From: Phytoseiulus persimilis
Lineage: Eukaryota > Arthropoda > Arachnida > Mesostigmata > Phytoseiidae
Reading direction: 5' to 3'
Assembly (NCBI GenBank): GCA_037576195.1
Contig: CM075103.1
Location: forward strand, 34,184,723-34,248,722
DNA: 64,000 nt
The notes under the pieces are model-generated. The model did no database searches. It saw only the letters and a program-made list of their open reading frames with translations, and was not told the DNA's origin. A program made the position numbers and the translations under genes. Below, one piece after another: positions 1 to 11,500 of this stretch; position 1 is the stretch's first letter; every line of letters begins with the position of its first letter.

Positions 1-2
1 AG

Positions 3-1877
3 AGAGCTCGAGAGCTTACCCCAGAATTGGACGAGGAGGCAACGAGAGCAGCGGACACAAAGAAGCAGCTCGCAAACCTCAGCATCATTATCAGGGAGAA
101 GCTAAGGACCCAAGTCAAGAACAGGGCGGAGAAGATAAAGGAATTGGCACCGAGGAACACGGCTAGCAACGTTAAATCTCTTACGGAGGAAATAATCGGA
201 GCTGCAGGGCTGCTCGAGAGAGAGATTGTGTCCCTGGTGACCAACTTCCTTGGTGAGGCCCTCCAGACCCAAGGCAACTCACGGGAATCTGAAATCGATG
301 AACTAGAAGAGCTTGATCGTACCATAGAGGAACAAGAAGACCTCTTGAAGGAATCAGCAAAGGAGCTGAAAGAGGCCAAACAAAAGATATCAGAACTTGA
401 GAAAACAATCTCAGAGATGAAAACAGCAGGGGAACAAAGAACCATAGCTCCGGAAGTGAGTAAAGAAGAAATAGAAAGGGCGATGACCATTGAAATAAGA
501 GAAGCAATGGAGAAAGCCCGGGATCTTCAAACACTGACAGCCATAACCGAGAAACAGTGGCCAAAAGAAATCTTCAAGAGAACGACTTTCACGAAAGCAG
601 GAATCGGTGGCAACAGGAAGTGCAAAGTCCTACTGCATAACCCAGAGGACAAAGACCCAAGAACTCTGCATATACTTAATCAACTGGCTCAATCATTTTC
701 ATCAATAGGCGAAATCAACACCCTAAAAGATGGAGAAGTTGCGACAACAACGATGACGGTCTCGTCCCTGCGCAGGGCGGGAGACCAAGAACCACAGGAG
801 GACAAGCGCTTCCTAACAATAGGCATTATCGGTAAGGACGCCGCTGAGGAGCAAACAGCTGATATCCTAAGGAAGATCTTCGAAGAAACAAACAAGGTGT
901 GCTCAGAGGAAGACAAGATCCTTATGAGCATACCACGAGATGCTAACGCAATGAAACTTAGAAAAATCACAGAAGCCTGCATCACATACTTCGGAGCTAG
1001 AGGGTCATTTGAACTTTCAACTAAAACTGCAAAGGGAGAAGAGAAGAGCCCCAAAGAGAAGAGGCACCAGAAATCTCACACAACAGTTGCGATTGGATCA
1101 AAGGGCCAAACCTTCGCTGAAATCCTTAAGAACCTGAAGGAAAAAGTCAACCCCAGAGAACTAGGGGTTGACATTCGGGGCTGCTCCCAAGCAGGGGAAG
1201 AGGTACGTCTACAAATTAAAGAAACGTCTAAAGGCGGCAGAGAAAGACTTCAGGCCTACGTGACTGGCACACTCAACTACGAGGCAGCAGTTAAGGGACC
1301 GAAACTGCCAGCAGCGCTAATGCTAACGGGTTTGGACCCGATCATCACCGAAGAAGAAATTGCGGCTGAACTGAGCAAAATGCTACGACACAAAGATCGT
1401 GATATGCTAAAAGTTGAGAGGATTGGACGAAACAGCCGAGGGACCAGAGTCACAGTCATCAGACTCACCCACCCGGACGCCGACAGACTTCTCAAGAAAA
1501 AAACTGTGCAAATCGGGTGGAAAGCCTGCTTCATCCAGGAATGGATACAAGTTCCTAGATGCTACAAGTGCAACAAGTCAGGCCACAAGACGATGACCTG
1601 CAAGGAAACGGAGGAAAAAGAAAAGACCTGCTGCGAGTGTGGTCTGGCAGGCCACACTATCAAAGACTGCAAGACCGACGCAGGGGAGTACTACTGTGTG
1701 GATTGTGATGCAAAAGGACACCCAAGCAGCCGCGGGGCATGTCCCAAATACAGAGAAATCCTTGCGGGGCTGCGAGCACAAGCAGCCAAATGGAGACTTG
1801 AAAGGGCAACGAGAGGTAGCGGGGCGCCACCAAAGGCAAACCAAAACCCGACGGAACCCAAAGAAGGCAACGATTGA
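3..1877 (+). CDS. R1-clade ORF1, Gag-like nucleic-acid-binding protein (5' partial)
   Basis: The frame is open from the window edge and no ATG start is visible, so the N-terminus lies outside. The first third is rich in E, K and L and probably coiled coil (EELDRTIEEQEDLLKES). The middle resembles the RNA-binding region of non-LTR ORF1 proteins. The C-terminus carries three cysteine/histidine knuckles: CYKCNKSGHKTMTC, CCECGLAGHTIKDC and CVDCDAKGHPSSRGAC. Proteins of this type coat the element RNA and form the ribonucleoprotein. The stop is 100 bp before ORF2. I see no frameshift or nonsense codon. Confidence 0.88.
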   Translation, partial: RARELTPELDEEATRAADTKKQLANLSIIIREKLRTQVKNRAEKIKELAPRNTASNVKSLTEEIIGAAGLLEREIVSLVTNFLGEALQTQGNSRESEIDELEELDRTIEEQEDLLKESAKELKEAKQKISELEKTISEMKTAGEQRTIAPEVSKEEIERAMTIEIREAMEKARDLQTLTAITEKQWPKEIFKRTTFTKAGIGGNRKCKVLLHNPEDKDPRTLHILNQLAQSFSSIGEINTLKDGEVATTTMTVSSLRRAGDQEPQEDKRFLTIGIIGKDAAEEQTADILRKIFEETNKVCSEEDKILMSIPRDANAMKLRKITEACITYFGARGSFELSTKTAKGEEKSPKEKRHQKSHTTVAIGSKGQTFAEILKNLKEKVNPRELGVDIRGCSQAGEEVRLQIKETSKGGRERLQAYVTGTLNYEAAVKGPKLPAALMLTGLDPIITEEEIAAELSKMLRHKDRDMLKVERIGRNSRGTRVTVIRLTHPDADRLLKKKTVQIGWKACFIQEWIQVPRCYKCNKSGHKTMTCKETEEKEKTCCECGLAGHTIKDCKTDAGEYYCVDCDAKGHPSSRGACPKYREILAGLRAQAAKWRLERATRGSGAPPKANQNPTEPKEGND

Positions 1878-1977
1878 GCAGCGGCATCAGGACCCCAGCT
1901 AGAACCCGGCTGGGAGGTTCAAGGCCGCAAGAAGAAAAGTACAAGGAGATACGGCAACAACCAACCACAGCCTAACA

Positions 1978-4900
1978 ATGATTAAAATCCTACAAATTAA
2001 CCTTAATAGGAGCAACTACGCACACGACGAACTTCAAGAGAAAGTCAGAAGGGATGGAATCGAACTATGTATAATCAGCGAAGCGAACCAGAGAATCTCT
2101 AACGAAAATGCAACGAAAGACCAAGGGTGGATCGCTGATGAAGAAGGCGATGCAGCGCTGTGGTGGACAGGCAAGAACACCAAACATAGGATCCTAAAAG
2201 CAAAAGTGTCGAAAGGAATAGCCACCATTCTCCTTGACAGTGGAATCTTTATCATGAGCGGGTACATCTCACCTAACCCAGCAAAGAGAGACGAGTTTAA
2301 GCAATATCTCATAGACACGGCCCAAATCATTGGGAAGAGCAACGCCCAAATGAAAGTGGTCGCAGGGGACTTCAATGCAAGATCGACGACCTGGGGAGAC
2401 AACGTAACATCAACTAATGGAGAAGATGTGGAGGAGTGGGCGGCGGCCTTGGACATGGATATCATCAACGACGGCAGAGTACCAACATTCAGATCATGCA
2501 GGCAGCCTGGATCGAGGAGAGCACATGTAGTCGTTGCTGAATCATACATTGACCTCACCTTGACGACGAGACCTGAGAGAATACTGGAATGGCGAGTCAA
2601 TGAACTGGAAGAGTCGGGGAGCGATCATCACTACCTGGAATACTCTATTGAAACAAACCGAACAGAGGGACCGAAGCCACTCCGAAAAGGATGGAGAGGG
2701 AAAGACCTCAAACGGGAAGAACTCTGTAAGAGCCTAGATGAAAGCTGCGAAAGTATCAAAGAGCGAGGCATCGAACTCAATGAATACAACATAACAGAAA
2801 TCCTAACGAAAGCCTGCGAGGCGGCATCGCCGCAAAGGGGCAGAACCAGCGCAAGTAGGAAGCCAGCATACTGGTGGACCGAAGAAATTGCAGACCTAAG
2901 AAAAGAAACCCTTAAAGCAAGAAGACAGTTCGTCCACGCTAGGAAACACCTCGAATCAGACCCAACGAGGTGTAAAGAAAGGTGCATAGAATACCTTGCA
3001 GCAAAAACCAAATATCAATACGAGATAAAGAACGCCAAGAAAAGTAAATGGAAGGAATTCTGCGAATCGCTGAGGAACGATATATGGGGCATACCCTACC
3101 AAGCCATTAGAGGCAAACTGGGAACCAAACCACTACCTATACCAACCGAAACCGCGGAAAATGCAATCAAGAAACTCTTCCCTCAAAGGGACAACTTTGA
3201 CAGGCAAAACCTCAAAGTGGACAGCGATGACATCCCACGAGTAACAACGGACGAAATAGTTGCAGCAGCTAACAGAATGAAGGAGGGAAAGGCGAGCGGC
3301 CCAGACGGGATCCCACCGGAAGCTGTGAAGACCCTAATAAAGAGAAACCCAAAGATGATGGCGAAGATGATTGACAACATAATCAGGAAAGGTACATTCC
3401 CAAAGAAATGGAAAAACGCGAAACTCCTGCTTTTACCGAAAGGGAAAAAGGATGCGTATCGGCCGATATGCCTCCTGGACACGATGGCGAAGGTTGCGGA
3501 GACAATCATCAACGGTAGACTTCTCGACGAACTGGAGGGGAACAACGGACTCTCGGAAAGCCAATACGGCTTCAGAAGAGGCCGATCCACCCTGACAGCG
3601 ATTGAATTTCTCATGCAAGAAGTCAAGAAGGAATACGACATACGGGCAGACTACAAGTCCAGGAAGACTGGAATACTAATACTACTGGATGTGAAAAACG
3701 CATTCAACTCAGCAAGTTGGAAAGCAATCCTCAGCAGCCTAGAAAGGAGGGGTATCTCAGCATACCTCAGGAATATTGTAAGCTCCTACCTGGAAGACCG
3801 ATGGGTCACATGGGAGGACAGAAGATATGAAATGACAGCGGGGGTTCCACAGGGGTCGGTCCTAGGACCCACCCTGTGGAACGTCGCCTACGACGATGTG
3901 CTGAGACTTCAACTCCCCGAGGATGCCCAGACCATCGCATATGCGGATGATCTGGCATTATGGGTGAAGGCAAAGACCACGGAAGAGCTGGAAATCAAGG
4001 CAAACCAGTCTCTCGAGATGATAGCCTTTTGGATGAAGCAAAATGAAATCGAACTGGAACCCACTAAGACTGAAGCCCTCATGCTGACAGAAAAGAGGGT
4101 AGGACATAGAGCCAACACGCCTAAACTGACACTAGAAGGACATGATATAACGATCACCAAGCATGTCAAATACTTGGGGATCCACCTACAAAAAGGATTC
4201 ACCTGCATCCACCACGTGAGAGCTGCGACAGAAAAAGCAGCGAAAGCAGCCAACGCAATAGGAAGGATCCTACCGAGGACATACGGCGCAAGAGAGGACC
4301 AAAGGCGCGTGCTGGCGACGGTATCGGAATCGATAGCACTCTACGGGGCCCCCGTGTGGGCCTCCTGGGCGATGAAGAAGCCGGGTAACTGGCGAGCACT
4401 GGAACGAACGCAAAGAATAATGGGCATCAGAATCACAAGATGCTACAGAACGGTGTCAACGGAGGCTATATTGGTCCTTGCGAGAACAACTCCATGGCCC
4501 TTGCTGGCAGAGGAGAGAGCGAAGATCTACAAAATGCGGCGAGATACTGAGGACGAAGACTCTACTGAGACGGAAACAGAAGTCAAAGATGAAACGATGA
4601 GCAAATGGCAAAAGCGATGGGAAAACAGCGACAAAGGCAGCTGGACAAGGAGATGTATACCGAACGTGGGAAAATGGGCTGAAAGAAACTGGGGTGACCT
4701 AACCTACTACACGACCCAGATGCTAACAGGACATGGAAATTTTGGAACCTACCAAAAGCGCTTCAAACTCAGCACAGAAGATGTGTGCACATACTGCCAC
4801 ACAGGAGAAACCGACGATGTACATCACACAATCCTGGTATGCCCAGCATACCGAGAACAAAGGGATAACATAATGGCGAGCGACATCCCGGAACTAGTAG

Positions 4901-5043
4901 CAGAAATGCTAGACACAGAGGACAAATGGAACTGGATAACTCGAACAGTGGACAATATCATGCGAAGAAAAGCTGAACTTGAACGAGAGAAGAAGATGGA
5001 GCGGCGGGCTGCACAAGGAGGCAGCGTTCGCGACATTGTATAA
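1978..5043 (+). CDS. R1-clade ORF2, endonuclease and reverse transcriptase
   Basis: This is a 1021-aa protein from a clear ATG. Residues 1 to about 230 are an apurinic/apyrimidinic-type endonuclease, with VVAGDFNARSTTWG near residue 130 and SDHHYLE near 215; it would nick the target site. The reverse transcriptase spans about 390-680, with KASGPDGIPPEA, SQYGFRRGRST, GVPQGSVLGP and the catalytic YADD near 654. A C-terminal CCHC finger (CTYCHTGETDDVHH, near 937) is typical of R1-clade ORF2. Together these domains carry out target-primed reverse transcription. All catalytic motifs are present and the frame is uninterrupted, so the protein may be active. Confidence 0.92.
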   Translation: MIKILQINLNRSNYAHDELQEKVRRDGIELCIISEANQRISNENATKDQGWIADEEGDAALWWTGKNTKHRILKAKVSKGIATILLDSGIFIMSGYISPNPAKRDEFKQYLIDTAQIIGKSNAQMKVVAGDFNARSTTWGDNVTSTNGEDVEEWAAALDMDIINDGRVPTFRSCRQPGSRRAHVVVAESYIDLTLTTRPERILEWRVNELEESGSDHHYLEYSIETNRTEGPKPLRKGWRGKDLKREELCKSLDESCESIKERGIELNEYNITEILTKACEAASPQRGRTSASRKPAYWWTEEIADLRKETLKARRQFVHARKHLESDPTRCKERCIEYLAAKTKYQYEIKNAKKSKWKEFCESLRNDIWGIPYQAIRGKLGTKPLPIPTETAENAIKKLFPQRDNFDRQNLKVDSDDIPRVTTDEIVAAANRMKEGKASGPDGIPPEAVKTLIKRNPKMMAKMIDNIIRKGTFPKKWKNAKLLLLPKGKKDAYRPICLLDTMAKVAETIINGRLLDELEGNNGLSESQYGFRRGRSTLTAIEFLMQEVKKEYDIRADYKSRKTGILILLDVKNAFNSASWKAILSSLERRGISAYLRNIVSSYLEDRWVTWEDRRYEMTAGVPQGSVLGPTLWNVAYDDVLRLQLPEDAQTIAYADDLALWVKAKTTEELEIKANQSLEMIAFWMKQNEIELEPTKTEALMLTEKRVGHRANTPKLTLEGHDITITKHVKYLGIHLQKGFTCIHHVRAATEKAAKAANAIGRILPRTYGAREDQRRVLATVSESIALYGAPVWASWAMKKPGNWRALERTQRIMGIRITRCYRTVSTEAILVLARTTPWPLLAEERAKIYKMRRDTEDEDSTETETEVKDETMSKWQKRWENSDKGSWTRRCIPNVGKWAERNWGDLTYYTTQMLTGHGNFGTYQKRFKLSTEDVCTYCHTGETDDVHHTILVCPAYREQRDNIMASDIPELVAEMLDTEDKWNWITRTVDNIMRRKAELEREKKMERRAAQGGSVRDIV

Positions 5044-5109
5044 ACTGTAAATATGTTCATCTTGGCCGAAGTAATATAACCCAGTTCCGGTACAAAATGA
5101 AATAAACTT

Positions 5110-5133
5110 GCATGGGGGGAGGGTCCCCCATGC
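5110..5133 (+). other. 3' UTR hairpin of the R1-clade element
   Basis: A perfect 9-bp stem (5110-5118 with 5125-5133) closes a 6-base loop, seven bases before the poly(A). Stem-loops at the 3' end of non-LTR RNAs are often the structure bound by the reverse transcriptase. That role is inferred here. Confidence 0.6.
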
Positions 5134-5153
5134 CCCCAGAAAAAAAAAAAAAA

Positions 5154-8100
5154 GTCAACTTCCGGTAGTCAGTCTTAGTGGGGGTCCAATAGCCACAAGT
5201 CGTAGTCTCCAATAGACAAGAGAACAACTCAACCCGAGAGAGCGATACGAATCCGAGTTGAATCATTCTCTTGGAGTAGATCAGATTGGGTCATGTGTTA
5301 GAAAAACTATGGGCGAGCGACCCTGCTGGAGTCTCGGAAGCTTCCCAAGTACACACTTGGGAGTCAGTCATAGTTGGGGTCCAATAGTCGTAGTCTCCAA
5401 TAGACAAGAGAACAACTCAACCCGAGAGAGCAATACAAACCCGAGTTGAATTATTCTCTCGGAGCAGGTCGATTCAGGTTTGGTGTCAGGAAAACTCTGG
5501 GCGAGCGACCCTGCCAGAGTCTCGGAATCTTTCTGAGTCCACACTTGGGAGTCAGTGATAGTGTAGGTCCAATACTCACAAGTTGTAGTCTCCTATGGAC
5601 AAGAGAACTGCTCAACCCGAGAGAGCGATACAAATCCGAGTTGATTCATCCTCTTGGAGTAGGTCGGGTTAGTATATGTGTTAGAAAAACTCTGGGCGAG
5701 CGACCCTGCCAGAGTCTCGGAATATTTTCGAGTCCAACCTCGAAAAGACTGAACATCGGCAAACAAGCTAACACACCGATAGCAAGTCGATTCGGAGTCG
5801 TGCCGTAGGGCTGCGGTCGGGGTTTTTCTCAAGTCCACACTTGGGAGTCAGTCTTAGTAGGGGTCCAATAGCCACAAGTCGTAGTCTCCAATAGACAAGA
5901 GAACAACTCAACCCGAGAGAGCGATACAAATCCGAGTTGAATCATTCCTTGGAGTAGATCAGATTGGGTCATGTGTTAGAAAAACTCTGGGCGAGCGACC
6001 CTGCTGGAGTCTCGGAAGCTTCCCAAGTACACACTTGGGAGTCAGTCATAGTTGGGGTCCAATAGTCGTAGTCTCCAATACACAAGAGAACAACTCAACC
6101 CGAGAGAGCAATACAAACCCGAGTTGAATTATTCTCTTGGAGCAGGTCGATTCAGGTTTGGTATCAGGAAAACTCTGGGCGAGCGACCCTGCCAGAGTCT
6201 CGGAATCTTTCTGAGTCCACACTTGGGAGTCAGTGATAGTGTAGGTCCAATACTCACAAGTTGTAGTCTCCTATGGACAAGAGAACTGCTCAACCCGAGA
6301 GAGCGATACAAATCCGAGTTGATTCATCCTCTTGGAGTAGGTCGGGTTAGTATATGTGTTAGAAAAACTCTGGGCGAGCTACCCTGCCAGAGTCTCGGAA
6401 TATTTTCGAGTCCAACCTCGAAAAGACTGAACATCGGCAAACAAGCTAACACATCGATAGCAAGTCGATTCGGAGTCGTGCCGTAGGGCTGCGGTCGGGA
6501 TTTTTTCCAAGTCAACTTCCGGGAGTCAGTCATAGTGAGGGTCCAATGGCCACAAGTCGCAGTCTCAAATAGACAAGAGAACAACTCAATCCGAGAGAGC
6601 AACACAAATCCAAGTTGATTCATCGTCTTGGAGTAGGTCGGGTTAGGTTTGGTGTCAGGAAAACTCTGGGCGAGCGACCCTGCCAGAGTCTCGGAATCTT
6701 TCTGAGTCCACACTTGGGATTCATAGTGTAGGTTCAATAGTCACAAGTCGTAGTCTCAAATATACAAGAGAACAGCTCAACCCGGGAGAGAAATACAAAT
6801 CCGAGTTGATTCATCCTCTTGGGGTAGGTCGGGTTAGGATATGTGTTAGAAAATCTCTGGGCGAGCGACCCTGACGGAGTCTCGGAATATTTCTGAGTCC
6901 AACCTCGAAAAGACTGAACATCGGCAAACAAGCTAACACATCGATAGCAAGTTTACTCGGAGTCGAGCCGTAGGGCTACGGTCGTTTTTTTTTTTCAAGT
7001 CCACACTTGGCACTCAGTCTTAGTGTAGGTCCAATAGTCACAAGTCGTAGGCTCAAATATACAAGAGAACAACTCAAAACTCAACCCGAGGGAGCAATAC
7101 AAATCCGAGTTTATTCATCCTCTTGGAGTAGGTCGGGTTAGGATATGTGTTAGAAGAACTCTGGGCGAGCGACCCTGCCGGAGACTCGGAATATTTCTAA
7201 GTCCACACTTGGGAGTCAGTCATAGTGGGGGTCCAATAGCCACAAGTCGCAGTCTCCAATAGACAAGAGAACAACTCAACCCGAGAGAGCAACACAAATC
7301 CCAGTTGATTCAGCGTCTTGGAGTAGGTCGGTTAGGTTTGGTGTCAGGAAAACTCTGGGAGAGCGACCCTGCCAGAGTCTCGGAATCTTTCTGAGTCCAC
7401 ACTTGGGAGTCAGTCATAGTGTAGGTCCAATAGTCACAAGTTGTAGTCTCCTATGGACAAGAGAACAACTCAACCCGAGAGAGCAATACAAATCCGAGTT
7501 GATTCATCCTCTTGGAGTAGGTCGGGTTAGGATATGTGTTAGAAAAACTCTGGGCGAGCGACCCTGCCAGAGTCTCGGAATATTTTTCAGTCCAACCTCG
7601 AAAAGACTGAACATCGGCAAACAAGCTAACACATCGATAGCAAGTTGACTCGGAGTCGAGCCGTAGGGCTACGGTCGGTTTTTTTTTCAAGTCCACACTT
7701 GGCACTCAGTCTTAGTGTAGGTCCAATAGTCACAAGTCGTAGGCTCGAATATACAAGAGAACAACTCAAAACTCAACCCGAGGGAGCAAAACAAATCCGA
7801 GTTGATTCATCCTCTTGGAGTAGGTCGGGTTAGGATATGTGTTAGAAGAACTCTGGGCGAGCGACCCTGCCGGAGACTCGGAATCTTTTCGAGTCCCACC
7901 TCGAAAAGACTGGACATCGGCAAACAAGCTAACACATCGATAGCAAGACGATTCGGAGTCGAGCCGTAGGGCTGCGGTCGGGATTTTTTTCAAGTCAACA
8001 TTCGGGAGTCAGTCATAGTGTAGGTCCAATGCTCACAAGTTGTAGTCTCCTATGGACAAGAGAACAACTCAACCCGAGAGAGCGATACGAATCCGAGTTG

Positions 8101-8217
8101 AATCATTCTCTTGGAGTAGATCGGGTTGGGTCATGTGTTGGAGAAACTCTGGGCGAGCGACCCTGCGGGAGTCTCGAAAGCTTCCCAAGTCCACACTGGG
8201 GAGTCAGTCATAGTTGG
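5154..8217. repeat. Satellite array with 187-195 bp and 296-304 bp units, higher order 679 bp
   Basis: The marker AACCCGAG (or a close variant) recurs at 5231, 5419, 5614, 5910, 6097, 6292, 6589, 6779, 7083, 7278, 7472, 7775 and 8071. Spacings are 188, 195, 296, 187, 195, 297, 190, 304, 195, 194, 303 and 296. Long units equal a short unit plus about 105 bp containing ACATCGGCAAACAAGC. The pattern short-short-long gives a 679-bp higher-order repeat at 5231-5910 and 5910-6589, which then becomes irregular. Apparent ORFs here are periodic artefacts. Confidence 0.95.
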
Positions 8218-8443
8218 TGTCAATAATCTTAAGATTCCATACTCCCGACATATTTGAATAATCGCGCCACCGGGAAATTTGTCTCCTTGTGGCGCGGAAA
8301 GAAAAATAACATGTGTGTGTGAAGCCCTTGCGGCACAGCAGTGAAAAATCGTGTTTTCTGTTCGGAACATTTTCCTCCCCTCAACAGCCCATTGGAATCC
8401 TGAGCACTCCACTATCAGCGATCTACGTTCCCAACCCTTCACA
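8218..8443 (+). repeat. BEL/Pao 5' LTR
   Basis: This 226-bp direct repeat is identical to 14231-14456 as far as I can read. It has TG...CA ends and a GTGTGTGTG tract in the middle. It should contain the promoter and the polyadenylation site. Confidence 0.93.
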
Positions 8444-8564
8444 TGGTGCCGTGACCTAGGATTAGTGCCAGGATTTCTCCAAATTCAGCCCCGGGGAATA
8501 ACCGACACGCGATACTGAAGCAGGCCTAACTAACTCCACCACTGCGAGAACCAGTTAGCCAAAG

Positions 8565-11500
8565 ATGGATCAAGGAGCGGAGCACCAGCGGAAAAAGGAC
8601 CTCAGGGAACTTCGAACGCGCAGGACGGTCCGCAGGAACAAAGCAACGCAGGATATTCAGGAGCTAACAAATAGGCAGACCGACGACAATCCACCCACTT
8701 TGGAGTCTATCGAGGCAGCCCTAGCCCTAATATCCGAACATCAAGAACGGCTCCGAGATCTTGACAACCAGATCCACGACTTGCTGGAGACCGATGAGGA
8801 ACTTGAGCAGGACGCCACGGGCGCCGAGACCTACGAGGCTCAGTTGGCTGCGGCAGTTGCATCTCTAAGAGCCGCTATTCAAAGCCGAACAAGGCGAGAG
8901 TTCGAGGGTTCCGTCGGCAACCGCGAAGCTAACTTATCGGCGGATCTGCGGCCATACCAGTCTACTCCGCATCAATCACATGACCTTGGCCGGAGTTCAT
9001 TCGATGATCGCGCAGAGCAAACCCCAGTTGCTCACACGGCGGATCGAACGGAGGATGCTCGAGGCCTCTCAAACGCGCCGGTCGTCCCGTGTCGGGGACA
9101 GCGACCGTGCGATCTAACTCCGGCAGTCTTCGACGGGAACCGGTTGAGGTATCGTGCATTTATTCAACAGTTTGAAAACTACGTCAGTCGACAGGGAGAT
9201 CTGTCGCCCATGGAGAAGCTAATCGTGCTGAGCAAACATCTGAAGGGCGACCCGCTTGAGCTGGTGATCGAGCTGCCGCTGAGCGATGCGAATTACGAGG
9301 TCGCTTTGCGCACGCTTGAGCGAAATTACGCGTCAACTTCTTCCGACGTGTCTAGAATACTCGACAAGCTCAGAGTGCTGCCTAGAGTTCTCAATCCATA
9401 CGACCTGGCGGCGCTCCGGAAGCTCGTGGTCATGGTACAGCAGAACATCGCCGCGCTCGATGCCAATGGGATGCCACTGTGTAGATACGCTCCAAGTCTG
9501 CAGTGTGCCGTCGAGGCGGCCCTCCCGGTGCGCATGCGCCAGGAGTATCATCGCTTGAAACAAATGGACCGACGTTATGGTGCGCTCGCTGGTGAGATCG
9601 AGCCGTCTGCACAACAATCAACGGCGACAGCTGATCCAGAGCGAGAGCTGAACCGGCTGCTTGAGTTCTTGCGTGACAGAGTTGAGGAGCTTGAGGAGTC
9701 CCGACCTGCCGAGTCCGGCGAGCGCCAGAGTGGGAAGAACGGGTTCGAGAGGCATCGGCCTGACCACAACGTCCAGAACAGGCGGCAACTCTGCACTGTT
9801 GCAGCGGGTGTTTCGTCAGGGCAGAACCAACAGAGATTCAAGCCAAAACCGTGTCTGTTTTGTGAGTCGGAGCGACACCGATCGTCACGGTGTGATTCAA
9901 ATCTGACGATCGACCAGCGACGGCAGATCCTCACCGCGCAAAATCGTTGTTTTGGGTGTTTGCGACCTAGCCATCAGAGTCCAGCGGAGTGTCCCGGTCC
10001 GCGCGCTCCATGCGGCAAATGTCGCTCAAAGTCCCATTACACCGCAATGCATCACGGCGCGCCGCAGGTCGCGAGCTCGGCTGTGACCGTTGCGGTTGCT
10101 GGTTGTCATCCTCCTACGAGTACCTTGCTGTGGACTGTGTCGGCGTTCGTGGTGAATGGCGGATCGAAAATTCCCATCCGGGCCTTCATCGATAGTGGAA
10201 GTTCACTAACGTTCATCTCTCCCTCTCTTCGAACCATGATTAGAGATCACCCGGTGGGTTTCAGCAACTTGAATCTGAAAACACTTTCCGGCGCACACAG
10301 CTTGCAAGATGTCCCAATCTTCTCCGTTCGACTGGCGAGCACCGACAATAAACACACCATGGAATTACTCGCCTATGAATACGACTTCGACGTTTCCCCG
10401 CCGAACCTGATTTCATCGGCAGTACTGGAGAAGATCCACCGCTTCCACAAGATCCACCCGCTTGCCGATCAGGCGTACCTCGACGAGCGGAGCTCGCAAA
10501 GTCCGACAATGTTGATCGGCATGAACCAGATGCACAAATTTATGTGCAGAACTCCAGCTGAGGCAGTAACCGAGGAAATCCTAGCGTATCAGACGAAGTT
10601 TGGTTGGGTGATCGGTGGCGATGTCCATCCTCAAGAGCCTCGGGTCACTGGTGAGGTTGCCACGGCGCATGCCATTTGCTGCTCCATCGCAATCGGGGCG
10701 ACAGCCGATGATCTCTCCCCAGCAGCAAAGGCTGTTCAAAAAATATGGGATTTCGACACAATGGGAATCAGGGACTCAGCTCTAGAGGGCAAATGGTCTG
10801 CGGATGAGGAGGATGCAATCAGGCAGTTCAGATCCGGGTTGTCATACAACAACAACGAATATACCGTCGCGATGCCGAGACGAGCATCTATCCGCCTTCT
10901 TCCGAACAACCTCAATGTTGCACAGCGGAGGCTGAGCTCCAAGCTTCGCCACCTGACTCAGGAGCCTCGTGCGCACCAGCGCTACCATGAAGAACTCATG
11001 AGCTTCGTCAGAGATGGTCACGCCTTGGAGGTGGAAACACCTATCAATATCAGAGCGAACGACAGCGATGGAAGTTACTACATGCCTCATCACCAGGTGG
11101 TCACACAAACACCTACTGGTGACAAGTGGAGAATCGTGTTTGATTGCTCTTCTAGTGAGCGCGGGCTCACCTCTTTGAACGACCATTTGCTTCCTGGGCC
11201 AAATATGAACCCAGATCTTGTGACCTTACTTCTCAACTTTAGGCTGCATCCAGTGGCTTTGTCGGCTGACATAACGAAGGCGTACATGCGGATCCGCCTG
11301 CAGGACGCCGACCGAAGACTGTTCCGATTTTTATGGCGAGCACCGGGTACCACTGAAACAAAATGCTACGAGATGTGTAAGGTGACTTGGGGAGCCAGAC
11401 CGAGCGGCTTCTTACTGGCGGCCGTTATCAGAGAACACCTTCGCAAAGGCAATGGGACCCGCGATGTAGAAATCGGGGACTCGCTGTACGCAGACGACTA

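Larger units (their letters stand above)
1..5153 (+). mobile_element. R1-clade non-LTR retrotransposon, 5' end outside window
   Basis: Two consecutive ORFs (a Gag-like protein with zinc knuckles, then endonuclease plus reverse transcriptase) are followed by a short 3' UTR with AATAAA at 5101, a hairpin at 5110-5133 and a 14-base poly(A) at 5140-5153. Beyond the poly(A) the sequence is satellite DNA. ORF1 is open to the first base of the window, so the 5' UTR and 5' junction are not seen. The ORF2 order and its GVPQGSVLGPTLWN and YADDLALW motifs place it in the R1 clade. Both ORFs are uninterrupted, so the copy is probably young. Confidence 0.92.

Noticed and set aside
27-40. TTG at 27 as the start of R1 ORF1
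   Set aside because: Eukaryotic translation rarely uses TTG and the frame is open upstream to the window edge; the true start is outside.
181-564. Long antisense ORFs opposite R1 ORF1, BEL pol and gypsy pol
   Set aside because: They are shadows of real genes with leucine/serine-rich composition and no motifs.
8213-8217. Target-site duplication of the BEL element
   Set aside because: GTTGG does not occur at the right flank (CGGCA), even allowing shifted LTR ends.
5258-8226. Many ORFs with QSLGIFLSPHLGVSDS-like text in the satellite
   Set aside because: They recur with the satellite period on both strands and change frame between units.
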